Source of the DNA: Nemertoderma westbladi
Lineage: Eukaryota > Xenacoelomorpha > Nemertodermatida > Nemertodermatidae
Direction: 5' to 3'
Assembly (NCBI GenBank): GCA_032718475.1
Contig: JAUCBJ010000106.1
Location: forward strand, 1 to 61,393
Length of the DNA stretch: 61,393 bases
Shown here piece after piece: positions 23,615 to 34,028 of this stretch; position 1 is the first letter of the stretch; each line of letters opens with the position of its first letter. The position numbers and the translations under genes are program-made. Under the pieces are notes generated by a model. It saw only the letters and a list, made by a program, of their open reading frames with translations, was not told the DNA's origin and made no database searches.

Positions 23615-24904
23615 ATGACGGAATTGATAGAAGATGACCTTGGTATCAGGGAGCGATATACTCTACCTTTACAAGCGTTTGTGGATAGCTTGATACGCGG
23701 TGAAGCCGATCCGACTATTACGGAGGACGATGGTCGTTATATCGAACCGCCGATGTCCCAAGAGCAACTTACGTGTGAATTGGACTATCGAAAATTAACC
23801 GCTCGCTATATGCATCGTAATGGTACGTATATGGACTTCTTAACTACCGGCCATCCTATCGATTTACATGATACGGACGATGTAGACACCGAAAGAGAAA
23901 TGGTTCTATTTAAATATCATACCCAGCGGCGTCGTAACGATAAACCGAGAATAGATCACGAAAATTCTATTCGTAACAGACTGGGAAGACGAACCAATAT
24001 GTCTGGAATCTGAAGAGATTCAGCCTATCGCGCTCGGAACAACGACAACGATTACATCCTAGAATGGTATCAAGGTCCACAGTGTCTCACTGCGTACGAT
24101 TATCGCCATGCCAACTATGTTTCTCGGCAACGTTGTCGGTTATGCGCATCGAGAGACCATGTTACGCCCATGGACACAAACGTCCGCTGTTCCTATTTCC
24201 ACGAACAACCGGCGATGGAAATTTATTGCGCGTATTGCAGATTTAATAATTTGCATATTTTTGCGGTTTGCCCTCAATTTATGACTCAATGTCACCACTG
24301 TCAACTAAAGGGACACGCCAGTTTCGATTGCCCTTTTTAATCGCGATTTGGAAAGCGTAGATGAAATGATCACACTACGTTACATTAGAGCTTGGGAAGC
24401 GAACGCTGATTTACATCGTGATTCGCGCCATCGCTATTATCCTGGACGCGCTTACGAAGGAATTTATGCGTTCCATCCTTATCTATTCGCTTCTGTCGAA
24501 CAGAAATCACGCATATCGAGTTACAGGAAGTATATCGACGGCCTTACGAGTACCAAGCCCGCGAACGCGAGTTGGAAAGAACCATTAAACCAAGGAAGTT
24601 TCTAACTGCCTATGGTCCACCCACGGCCCTCGTTCAGACCACTCGTAAAGGACCTGTAAGAGCGGCTGTCTTGAAACGAGCTCTCAAAGCCGTTAGACCC
24701 CTCTCCCCGGACGTTGATGTCAATCAACCCAGTACTTCGACCGGCGGATATACCGATCGCAATCCCATACCTTCTGATGTAATCATATTGCACCCTTCAC
24801 CCAGGAGTTATAGCCCTCCTCGTAAAGTGGCTCGCCCCAAAGAGAAAAGGACTCTTGCTAGCTTTAAAAAGCTGCGTAAACGCCGTCCGCGCAAGAAAGA
24901 CTAA
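23615..24904 (+). pseudogene. Downstream zinc-knuckle protein cassette of the LTR element (interrupted)
   Basis: A frame opens at ATG 23615 and runs to a TGA at 24011-24013. The same frame continues to 24340 and encodes three Cys/His clusters: CRLCASRDH, CAYC...C and CHHCQLKGHASFDC. Right after the last cysteine a TAA closes that frame at 24338-24340. Coding continues in another frame from about 24341 (LESVDEMITLRYIRAWEANA), then shifts again to a Pro/Lys/Arg-rich tail ending at 24904. The last knuckle and the following segment match a cassette at 31.2-31.5 kb in spacing and sequence. I do not recognise the family. The zinc clusters suggest nucleic-acid binding, and no membrane segment or envelope signature is seen. 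It may be decayed, or some stops may be bypassed. Confidence 0.6.
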
Positions 24905-24982
24905 CTGTTTAGAGTATTTTTATATTTTAGAAACTGTGATTTGGTATATTTTATAGACTTAAATCCCATTTTCTGGGAGCGG

Positions 24983-26241
24983 TGTAAAAGCTTTTGTGGG
25001 ATAACTGATACGTTTGCCTTTGCTGGCCAGTTCTCCCCCAGGCGCTGGAATACTCTAAAAAGGTTTTCTAACTGTATATATATTCCCCTCGCCCGCAAGG
25101 TACCTTTACAGGTGTTTTAACGGACATAAAAATCATTCTGCTATATACGTGTTTTGGCGGACATGGTAAGGCAAAAAGCTTGTGGTGCACCAGCTACCTT
25201 TCACAGCTTAGCCGTGATGATTCATATTACGACATCTAGCAGCTGGTTGCTGACATGGAAACAGCCATTGGACGCGTGGTTCTTTGTTTGGCTTGGGCCA
25301 ATCAGGGCGGTTTTTCCTGTCGACGTGTAGCTTTTCTGCCGATCATAAGGAGAGTGTTCTGTCTTACTGTTTTACTTGTTACTTTGTTGTTATTGCTGTC
25401 TAAGCCAGAAACACCGGCCTTTTGGGAATAACTCTAGTAAACTGCTTGAATTATCGAAAGTATAAACTGTTACCGAATCGAATCACAATTAATTAATCAA
25501 TCAAATCGAAAGACAGCATTAACTCACTTAATTTAATTGCATTAATCATATTGTTTGTACTGTTATTTTACCGTCAGTTATTAATTGTACCTATTTGTTG
25601 ATGGAAATATTGCTATTTGGATAATACGGATAAATCACCCAATTCCCAATTTTCTTGATAACACTACAGGTTAGAGAGACCGGCTATACATAACAATTGC
25701 GATTTATATTAATGTGGTGTGTATTGAATCCAATGTTATTTAGCAGACCCTACGTGAGTCAATTACTGCTCTCTTTATGTGTGATCAAATGTACTGACTG
25801 TCGGCAGAATAGTGTGTATGATTGAGATTGGTAACAAAGTATTTCCTAAAGAATACGCTTTATACTTTAATCATAAGCAGTATCGTTGCGTTTTAGTATA
25901 AGTCTTAGTTCTGTTTAAATAGATAAAGCGCCACGTCCTAAAGGAACTGTTAATATTTCCCGAAAGCCAATAATATCTGTCAGAGATTAATTATTAACGA
26001 TCTATCGAATAATACAGTAAGTTTACACTGCAACCTTACACTGTAATAATACAATTCAAGCATCCGAATTCAGTCTCCCGGGTGTAGATCCATCGGGTGA
26101 ATGATCGCGCATGGGCTGACTTCGGCTAATGTTTTGCGTATTAGCATAAAATATTGTCGTATGCTAAAGTGGTTTTAATTAACTAGAAGACATATAAATT
26201 TTGGCAGGTTAAACTGCTAAAGGTCTTCAAAAGCGCGAACA
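24983..26241 (+). repeat. 3' LTR
   Basis: 1259 bp, nearly identical to the LTR at 14247. Noted differences are G at 25178, 25184, 25185 and 25193 (A in the other copy), one G/T change in the GGGAA-AACTC word and one T/A change in GATTG-GATTGG. It is preceded by a weak purine-rich stretch (GGGAGCGG) that may be the polypurine tract. Confidence 0.95.
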
Positions 26242-26398
26242 CGGTCTTTCTGTCAGTCAGTCTTTCAAAACTTAAAAAGTTAGTTTGTATTCTTTTTTAG
26301 TTTTGACAAACTGACTGACAGAAAGACCGACAGACAGACAGACTAGATTTATTTAAATGTAAAACTGATATCAGAAATGAAATTACCGACCTGATGAC
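26242..26398. repeat. Array remnant with inverted copy
   Basis: After the LTR the CTGTC-rich array resumes on the plus strand (26242-26277). It then abuts an inverted unit (26278-26392) reading the complement of the same landmarks. The pair forms a short palindrome-like junction. Confidence 0.7.
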
Positions 26399-26414
26399 GT
26401 CACCAACACTTACG

Positions 26415-27899
26415 TTGACAAGATAGTTAACCTAACTAGATCATGGACGGAAGAGTGCCGCAAGTTTACATGGCTCAAACGTTTGAGACAATATGCCAGA
26501 GGCAAAAACGACTTTCCAAGAAGACTTCCCTTGGCTGAAATTGGTAATTGTGAAGTTGATATTATAAAACATTATCAATTGCGATATTTCGCACAAGAGT
26601 TCAGAGCGATCAATCAGGGTAAACAGATCAAGTCTTCACCGATCTTGAGTTGGAGTCCAATAATCTACAAGGGTTACTTTGTCACAAGTCCAGACTCCAA
26701 AACATTGACTTCGTACTAGACTTTAGGTATCCTATCATGAGTTACAGCGCGCTATGATACTGGATGCACATGTACGACTCAAACACGTAGGTAGACACCA
26801 CTGTCTATCACACTTACGCTCGAGGTTTGTACTGATTAGGCCTAGTAAGGCACTGAGTTCGGTAACACGGAACTGTGTGATTTGTAAGAAGGTGCACGCG
26901 AGGATAGGACACCAAGAAATGAGTGAACTACCATTAGCTAGATTACAGGCATTTAGACCCCCTTTCACTGAGACAGGGATAGACTGTTTTGGACCCATAA
27001 TCGCGAAACGCGGAAGGGTACAGGTAAAACGCTTGGGATTAATCTTCACCTGCAATATCGCGGAAATATTGAACGTGTGACAGATTTAACCACCAACGCC
27101 TTTATCCTAGCCTTACGGCGATTTATCGCTAGACGTGGATTGGTCAAATCCATCTATTGCGACCAAGGGACTAACCTTGTGGGTACAAGGAATGAAATCT
27201 CCAGAGCCTTAAGGAGGTTGGACCAAAATCATATTTCCGACTAACTACGTCCTCACAATATTGTCTGGAGCTTTAACACTTCTGACAGTCCGTGGAGAGG
27301 CGGAGTTTGGGAGAGATTAATTGGGTCAATCAAAACGGCAATGGCGAAAGTAATACCAACGCAATGCATTTTGACAGACGACCAATTGACGACGTTGTTA
27401 ATAGAAATCGAGGGGGTTCTGAACACAAGACCCATCGCTTTGATCCCAGACAACAACGACTCACAGTTTGCCTTGACACCAGCGCACCAGTGTGCTTATG
27501 CAGGCGCCGACAACATTGTTGCCCACTTCGGTACCTGTCGATAGTGACGGTAACGGCAACAAAGCTTGGAAAATCACTCAATTATTAGCCAACAAATTCT
27601 GGGAAATATGGCAGAAACACTATTTGCCCTCTATTTCGGCCAGAACCTCTTGGTATCTTAATACCCGATGTCTGAAACGAGGTGATCATGTTTTATTGGC
27701 TGAAACCAATTTGAGACGACGGTTTTGGCTGACTGGAGTCATTTTGACCACACACCCGACATCAAGTGTAGTAAGGACAGTTAGTGTACGGACTATTGAT
27801 GGTCGTACCGTAGATAGGCCTGTACAACGTCTCGTGCTCCTTGAGGAGACTAGAAACGAGACGGGAGACTACAAATCTCCACCCAACATTTGTAAATAG
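26415..27899 (+). pseudogene. BEL/Pao pol remnant: integrase and C-terminal domain, decayed
   Basis: Three frames carry consecutive pieces of a BEL/Pao integrase region. 26483-26719 corresponds to the pre-integrase segment. 26754-27080 has the zinc-binding part (VGRHHCLSHLRSRF, then CVICKK) and the start of the catalytic core (PFTETGIDCFGP). About 27,080-27,340 gives the CDQGT block and the PWRGGVWERLIGSIK block with its glutamate. 27492-27899 is the C-terminal DUF5641-type domain (WYLNTRCLKRGDHVLL, ending PVQRLVLLEE). Stops and frameshifts break the frame in at least three places, so it is non-functional. It starts close to the point in pol where the gag-protease frame at 17766-21989 stops, but it lies outside that element's LTRs and is probably part of another copy. 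Confidence 0.8.
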
Positions 27900-28617
27900 A
27901 TATGTGGGACCCTTGATGATCGCCACATAGCCTTACCGTATTCTAGTATTTTGTATTAGTGTACATCTTCGTATTCCTCTTCACAGTAGATTAAAGACAG
28001 CGGTGGAATTCCATTGTCTTTTTATGTGAACATGGAGGGTAGTACCCTTATGTATCACATAGGAGCGGGATTGTGTGTACAGTAGGAATGGAATTCCACT
28101 TGGAACCCACAAATGAGACAATTTTTCAAAAATTTAGACAAATCCATTCATTTGGATATAGATTTAAGAAAAATGATTCTCCAGTGGACGGAATCTAGGA
28201 TATGGTTGGATGGAACCAAAATTGGGGAGTGACAAGAGCGGATGGAAGGTTTGCGAGCCTACCGACATTTTTTTTGGAAAATAAAATTGGCCTTGTTCTA
28301 AAGTCGTGTCTATTATTATATTTTAGTCTGATTAATTCTCGACAGCTTTATTTTGGGGAGTAGTTTGGGATTAAAAGGTGAGTATTTTAGACTCAAGGCT
28401 AGTTTACCCGGAATTCGTTTTTTTTATTGGCACATTTTTTTTGGATTACGAGCCAGTGCGAAATCACGCAGAACCTGAAATCTTAGGCAAATGGGTAGGG
28501 GTTTTAGAGCAAAGTTGAGCCAAAAGCCGACAAACTCTAAGTATCCTCACATCTAACCTCTGTTTGTGCTTCCTCTAGTAGAACGTAACGATACGTAACC
28601 ATATATACGCATATATA
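27900..28617 (+). other. Non-coding spacer
   Basis: No gene seen between the integrase remnant and the next frame. I could not find a direct copy of this segment elsewhere that would identify it as an LTR. The last bases before the next ATG are AT-rich (ATATATACGCATATATA). Confidence 0.4.
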
Positions 28618-30054
28618 ATGGCTGAGAAGATGTATAAGGAGTTCCCACAGCGATTCACGCAGGAGCAGGAGCTCCAGGCGCCATTTAATCGATATGGAGC
28701 CAAGAACTTTAACATGTTTAGAGTTGAGAGTATGGCGAGAAGTACAGCCAAGCTCGCAAAGTCCAAGGCGGATCCAAACGTCACGCGACAGCGACTAGAC
28801 GCCTATAACAAGAGAGCGGAGGAGTTACGCGCGGAGTTCAATGCATTGTACCCCTATGATGCGATATACGACGCCAGCGACATTTGCGAGGACCCTGACA
28901 TGGAGATACGCCGATTATATCACATGCTGCAACATTTGATGGCGAGTGAACCCTTGCCTGCAGCTAGGGACGGATTTGATGGGATGCATCTTTATAGATG
29001 CACTCGAGGAGCGGATCCGGAAACCAAGGAATTGTTCTCCATTTATAAACTGTTCTATAAATGTGGAGGATGTATGCGTGCGCAAGACAATGCGATTCCT
29101 ATGAGCTTGAACCCGGAGAACCCTGAGCCGATATTAGCGCTTTGCCCAAACCATCAGAGTCTGCGTTACCAAGAAGGTGGATACCCTTTGACGAATCCGT
29201 ACCACTCGTTTAAGATGAGTGGACCGAACGCAGGCGAAATTGTCATTTATGAACCCAAATTAGTCGAACCAGCCATCTACAGTATGGTAATAGACAAGTC
29301 TAATAAGTCGACACAAGAGAAACGGGAAGCTCTAAGCTTGTATAGGGCGTACAAGGCATACGAGAAAGGCGAGATCGAGGAGTTCGGTGGAAGACTTGCG
29401 AGCCTACCATTCTATTGGATATCCTACGATCAAACCGAACCCAAGGAGATGACACCTGAACTCTTCGATAGTATAACCTTTGCTCACCGTTTGTCGCAGA
29501 GACTACAAATACCTCACGTCGAGATGACACGCGAGTCTCAACCCCACCCTACCAAAACGTTAGTGCCGGTCACAAGGACATCTAACTTTCCTATTAGCAT
29601 ACCGACCCAAGAGGAGACGACCTATGAGATCCCCATAGTGGAACACGCGGAGATCATTTCAAACCTGGATTTCCTCCCATCGGCAACGTTTGGCGATGTG
29701 TTAGAGGCGGCGGAGTTGCATAGAACAATAGTTCGGAAAATCGTACGCAACATGCCTCCACATATTACTGACTTTGAGAAAGTTGATCGCGCGGGGACAG
29801 ATATCACACCTTGCATCCTGCGAGGGTATTTGGCGAAGACGATTCGATTATGGATTGTAGTCGGAACATTCGAAACCGACACCGACATCGCGACCAATTG
29901 GACAGGGAAACCTATTAGCCTCGACGACGAGAAGTCTATTGGGAGGATTTGGAACCCTACCGACGATTTACTCGTCGATTGGGATGCGACGAGTCGATCT
30001 CTGCAAGAGAATGGATATATGTTTTACGATAATGAAGGAGGAAGCCATCAGTAG
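28618..30054 (+). CDS. Unknown 478-residue protein with a putative zinc site
   Basis: An intact frame from ATG to TAG with no interruption, in a neighbourhood where every other retroelement frame is broken. The N-terminal third is charged and helical (KAEELRAEFNALYPYD-type text near residue 75). A putative zinc site follows at about residues 148-182: YKCGGC, then ALCPNH about 28 residues later. The middle is Pro/Glu-rich with an aromatic patch (LPFYWISYD), and the C-terminus is acidic with several tryptophans (IGRIWNP, LLVDWDA). I see no signal peptide, membrane segment, polymerase, protease or integrase motif. It follows a BEL/Pao integrase remnant and precedes a zinc-knuckle cassette, so it is probably retroelement-encoded. 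I do not assign a function. Confidence 0.65.
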   Translation: MAEKMYKEFPQRFTQEQELQAPFNRYGAKNFNMFRVESMARSTAKLAKSKADPNVTRQRLDAYNKRAEELRAEFNALYPYDAIYDASDICEDPDMEIRRLYHMLQHLMASEPLPAARDGFDGMHLYRCTRGADPETKELFSIYKLFYKCGGCMRAQDNAIPMSLNPENPEPILALCPNHQSLRYQEGGYPLTNPYHSFKMSGPNAGEIVIYEPKLVEPAIYSMVIDKSNKSTQEKREALSLYRAYKAYEKGEIEEFGGRLASLPFYWISYDQTEPKEMTPELFDSITFAHRLSQRLQIPHVEMTRESQPHPTKTLVPVTRTSNFPISIPTQEETTYEIPIVEHAEIISNLDFLPSATFGDVLEAAELHRTIVRKIVRNMPPHITDFEKVDRAGTDITPCILRGYLAKTIRLWIVVGTFETDTDIATNWTGKPISLDDEKSIGRIWNPTDDLLVDWDATSRSLQENGYMFYDNEGGSHQ

Positions 30055-30135
30055 AGCCTCACTTCAAAGACCATACAAAATCGAGCACCGGACGGAGTGC
30101 TACACGTCTTCAGTCGACAGAGGAATGATTGAAAG

Positions 30136-31190
30136 ATGTCGATGCCGGAAGGAATGACGCAAAGACATGCCATGATAAAACGGATAATTAAATCTATGGA
30201 CCTAGCTTGTAGCATAGAGGCTAGGATGGTGACAAAGGCCGTGCGCGATGTTGTACTTGATAAGAGTATCGTCAAGAGTGGATCCAGTATATGGGAGGAC
30301 CTTATTAGTGATTTCGCAGGAATGCCTGAGGAGGAGGATCGATTGCCTATACCTGATGTGGATACTAGACCATTGTTGCTTTGGGCCACTGAGCAAGGAT
30401 ATTTTCGGGAATATAACACGCTTAAAACTGGAATGGGTTATATCTATCTATATGTTCAGTTGGGATTATAAGGAGAGCAAGAGGAGCAAATACACAGACA
30501 TATACGGTGAGGGAGATACCGCCAACTTGAACGAGTTTGAGTCACAGCTAAAGTGCGAGGATGTGTATACTGGGTGATCACCTCACCTCCGCGGATAATC
30601 TTGCAATACTATTTGGCGATCAAATCATCAATAAATGTGTGTTTCATCGCAGATGTAGTGTCTAGGACTTTAAAGCGACATCCGTTATGTCTCAGTGGAG
30701 GACACACAGTTTACGAGGGAGGAAGGACGCATACTGACGTATTCCGCCGATTTCTCCAACCATTTTACAACACCGATGCCCACTGTGAAGTTTTCACGCG
30801 AGCGGGATTCAGCGTTTTTAGGGATGTTTATCTCACCCACGCGGGAAGCCTAGTCGACAGACCGTCGATGTTGACGTTAGTACCCTACAACGGGGAACGC
30901 CACACGGAGATTAAGGGCCTGGAAGGATGTTGGAAGGCGCGCGCGCCTACCGCTCATCATCCCGATGAGGATCCGACCGAGTCTGCGATAATCGACGAAC
31001 CGTTGCGGCAACTCATTAAGATAGAGAATAATCTTCCGAGGAAGACGCGAACCGAGATATGCAAGCTAGAGAAGGGCGACGTCATGGTTTGTGTGCAACC
31101 TACGGAGACGAACATACCGACTAACCCCGATGATGAAGACTATGACATGGACAGTAGCGCTCACCCCCATCGGAGATCTCATCTATGAGC
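30136..31190 (+). pseudogene. Broken frames of an unknown retroelement protein
   Basis: A 111-codon frame from ATG 30136 to 30471 leads, after a shift, into a piece ending near 30577, and then into a third frame (30553-31188) with no ATG start. The pieces are hydrophilic, with runs such as MPEEEDRLPIPDVDTRP and a C-terminal acidic stretch NPDDEDYDMD. Consecutive open segments separated by shifts look like one decayed gene. No family is recognised. The cassette continues directly into the zinc-knuckle segment. Confidence 0.45.
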
Positions 31191-31932
31191 GAGTTTGGTA
31201 TCCTGCCAAAACCATTTGTGGCAGATGCGGGGCTACTGGCCATCACGCAAAGAAATGAGGAGCTAAACATATATCTCTACCAGATTTAGTGTGCAACTGG
31301 TGTGGGGATCAACGGTCACACACTTCCTACACCTGCTGGCGCTTTGTAGCTCACTGTACGTATTGCAACATCAAAGGACATAGGGCGTCTGAGTGCTAAT
31401 TTAGGGACATTCCCTATGAGCATATGTTGGTTCAGATCACCCGACAGCTATTTGACCATTGGGAGAATTTAGCAGATGAGCATGTGTCGGTGCAACGACG
31501 CCGTTTCCCCATGAGAGCACATTTCTCTCTCACATCTCTCTCATTATGTCGAAGGAAGGATACGTGTCAGCTATGCCTCAATACAACGAACTCTTAGAGG
31601 TGCTAGACATATTGCCATTGGATAGCAGCTTCAAAGTCATGAGGGATTATTTCCTACAGGTCCACCCAGATAATAAGAACACTTGGAACTTTCAAACCGT
31701 GGTGAACAAAATTACCGCCTGAGAGTTCGATAAATTGCGAGTCGAACAGCGGAATCGGGGAGCCTGGCATTCGATAGCCTGGGCTTACAGGAGTGCATTT
31801 TATCAAAAACGTGTGATCTCGTGTATCTTAGACGAGGCAGATGTCTTGCGTGTGACTGGCTTCAAGGCCACACCGTTACCCGAAAGGATACGCAACCCTC
31901 AGGAAGACCAGTCCAGACCAGACCATATCTAG
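31157..31932 (+). pseudogene. Zinc-knuckle cassette, decayed copy
   Basis: The frame beginning near 31157 encodes YERVWYPAKTICGRCGATGH, but the position expected for the fourth zinc ligand is a TGA (31256-31258). The same frame then gives CNWCGDQRSHTSYTC and CTYCNIKGHRASEC, ends in a TAA right after the final cysteine, and resumes with FRDIPYEHMLVQITRQLFDH. These features parallel the cassette at 23615-24904: same knuckle spacing, same C-terminal GH....C, a stop at the same place and a similar following segment. Further frames run to 31932, with an in-frame TGA near 31,720. Function is inferred only as nucleic-acid binding. Confidence 0.6.
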
Positions 31933-34028
31933 ACCAGTAGGACGAACTTTTCAGATCGTCAGGCGGACACTTTGGGACTTATTTGGAACTATTTTAGCGT
32001 ATTGAGTTTGTTTATATTGAACTGATTTAATTTGGTAAATTTAATATGTATATTAGCAATATTATATTATGGAAATGTTTAGAATTATTTGCCTTAATTT
32101 GTTAATTTGTTTTACTTTGGATAACCGAAGCCCTTTTTTATATTTTATGCACTAAATTAGCTAGTAAATTTGTATTTTGTATTTGTATGTATGAAGGTTT
32201 TGTATTTACGCAGTACTTGCAATATTGAGTATGCAATAGGTAAAGACAGTGAGTATTTTTATATTTTAGGCCCTACCCTAGATTTCAGAGATATTTTTGC
32301 TAATTATTTTGTGTCTCGATTGGTGAAAACAGTCTTACTTACTGTTTTCATGGAGCGGTGTTGGATTATTTCACTGTTAAGTAGCAATCTACAGTACCGC
32401 TTAAAAACTTTTTAAATCCGACGTATTTTGACTTGATTTGTAGTAATGTAATATGCCTACTTCCTATTAGTAGATATTAGTTCACTAGTGAATCTATTGG
32501 CGCTGTGGTCAGATGGGTTAAGGCGTTTGGTTACATTCTAGGTAGGGGTTCGAATCTCGGTCGGGAAATTTGCATTTTTGGGCTATTAAATTTTCGGTTT
32601 CATTGGATTAGATCCAATCCAACACATGGAACGATGGGTTGGGCCAATCATAGGGCATTTAATAACTTATTGCTCCAATGTGCGGCCATGGAATGTTGTC
32701 AAATGTTCTAGTTAATTCCATGCCTAGGATTTGATATATAAGGGGCTGTTTGCCCTTCGGTTATCACTTGACTGCAAAAAAATGATATCTCTTGCACAAT
32801 ATCACTTTCACTTACCTTGACTTAACTTATCTTACTTATTGTTATTTGTAAAGTAAAATTGATAAGTCTTTTGTAATTACGTTAATATACTGTGAACTCT
32901 TGAACATGTATATTTTAACGTGTCCACATTTGGGACAGCCAAACACTTGGAGAATGGGTGCCTAAACCGTTAGGCCTTCAGCAACGCAGGGAAAAGATGT
33001 CCGCAACACACTAAGCGCCCACATTAGTTTCGCCCGCGCGCCCGTTCGAAGTATGACCTCTTGCCATACAGCGCCCACTTCAGAGGAAGGTAAGACTTTG
33101 TTTGACGCCCTTGCCCGCAGTAAGACCTTAGATCAGGGTAAAGCATGACGCCATCCTGGGACGCCGTAAAATTTAAGATTAAATATCTCAGATTCAGACA
33201 GGAAAAACTCTGGATCAATCTGTATATCCTACAGGTGTGAGCTGTTGCTGTTCGTTAGTACGCGCAAGTACACTTTAGGTGCGGATAGCACATGCTCTAT
33301 AATTTGGTGATTTGCAGTACTGACAGTACAGTACCGGTTCACTTTGTAGCCCATATAGTTTGCCCGCCCTGTCTGAGTCCAAAATATTTGATCAGGCGAG
33401 GCTTTCTGCTACCGGCACATGCTTGGCCTACGGAGGTTTACTAACATCCTACCGCGCCCTTGCCACGTACTGACAGGTATTTACTGCTAACCACCGCAAA
33501 AACAAAGTTCTTGAATCAAATTTGTATACCAGATCAGCTAACGTACGTTAGTAATTAACACCTATGCTCTTATCTCACAATCAGAATCTGGTATTAGTGC
33601 CGATCACGGGTGTAGTTACTAACACCGTAATTGCCCGGTTGAGTTGTGGATAAGGAGGAGAGAGCTTTGACGTCAGTTTGTAAGTATTGAGCCTACATCG
33701 TGCGACTAGCTATTTCGAGTAGCTAGCGCCCGGCATTGTTATTTTGATTAAAATCACTAAAACCTAGTATAACGGCGATATACCAAAATTGTTTTATTCG
33801 CAACACACACACGCGTCCTGAAACACACACGCCTTTTGAGACCTACTAGCTACCGATTACAATAGGTTACCGTTTCAGTGGGATTTATCTTACAGTTTCT
33901 ACTATTCTGTAGTTTGTAATTTGAGGAGATATTTAATATTTCGTTTTACGGCACAAGAGGTATTTTGGGGCACCCCCTTTTGACCCTTTTGACCCTTTTG
34001 ACTGCTATTTTCCTTTGAGTTACGCGGC
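31933..34028. other. Non-coding stretch
   Basis: No supported gene apart from the SINE head at 32500-32575. A TATATAAGG word at about 32,737 could be a TATA box, but nothing recognisable follows. An ACACACACGC run lies near 33,805. Confidence 0.5.
32500..32575 (+). repeat. tRNA-derived SINE head
   Basis: A-box-like TGGTCAGATGGGTTAAGGC (32506-32524) and a B-box GGTTCGAATCT (32547-32557) are spaced as in a tRNA. The outer ends do not pair as an acceptor stem. A hairpin-forming TTGGATTAGATCCAATCCAA follows near 32,605. It is most likely a SINE head and not a functional tRNA. Confidence 0.6.

Larger units (their letters stand above)
14247..26241 (+). mobile_element. BEL/Pao-type LTR retrotransposon, non-autonomous
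   Basis: Two 1259-bp direct repeats (14247-15505 and 24983-26241) start TG and end CA. They are flanked by a 5-bp target duplication CGGTC (14242-14246 and 26242-26246). The interior has a long leader, one intact gag-protease frame (17766-21989) and an interrupted downstream zinc-knuckle cassette (23615-24904). The gag core, zinc knuckles and aspartic protease are of BEL/Pao type. No reverse transcriptase, RNase H or integrase is present, so this copy must have depended on proteins from a relative. By eye the LTRs differ at only six positions, so the insertion is young. It landed inside the CTGTC-rich tandem array. Confidence 0.92.

Noticed and set aside
26415-27899. Integrase of the LTR element at 14247-26241
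   Set aside because: It lies outside the 3' LTR and its target duplication, so it belongs to another copy.
23615-31932. Retroviral envelope genes
   Set aside because: No signal peptide, membrane segment or envelope signature is visible in these downstream frames; Cys/His knuckles point to nucleic-acid binding.
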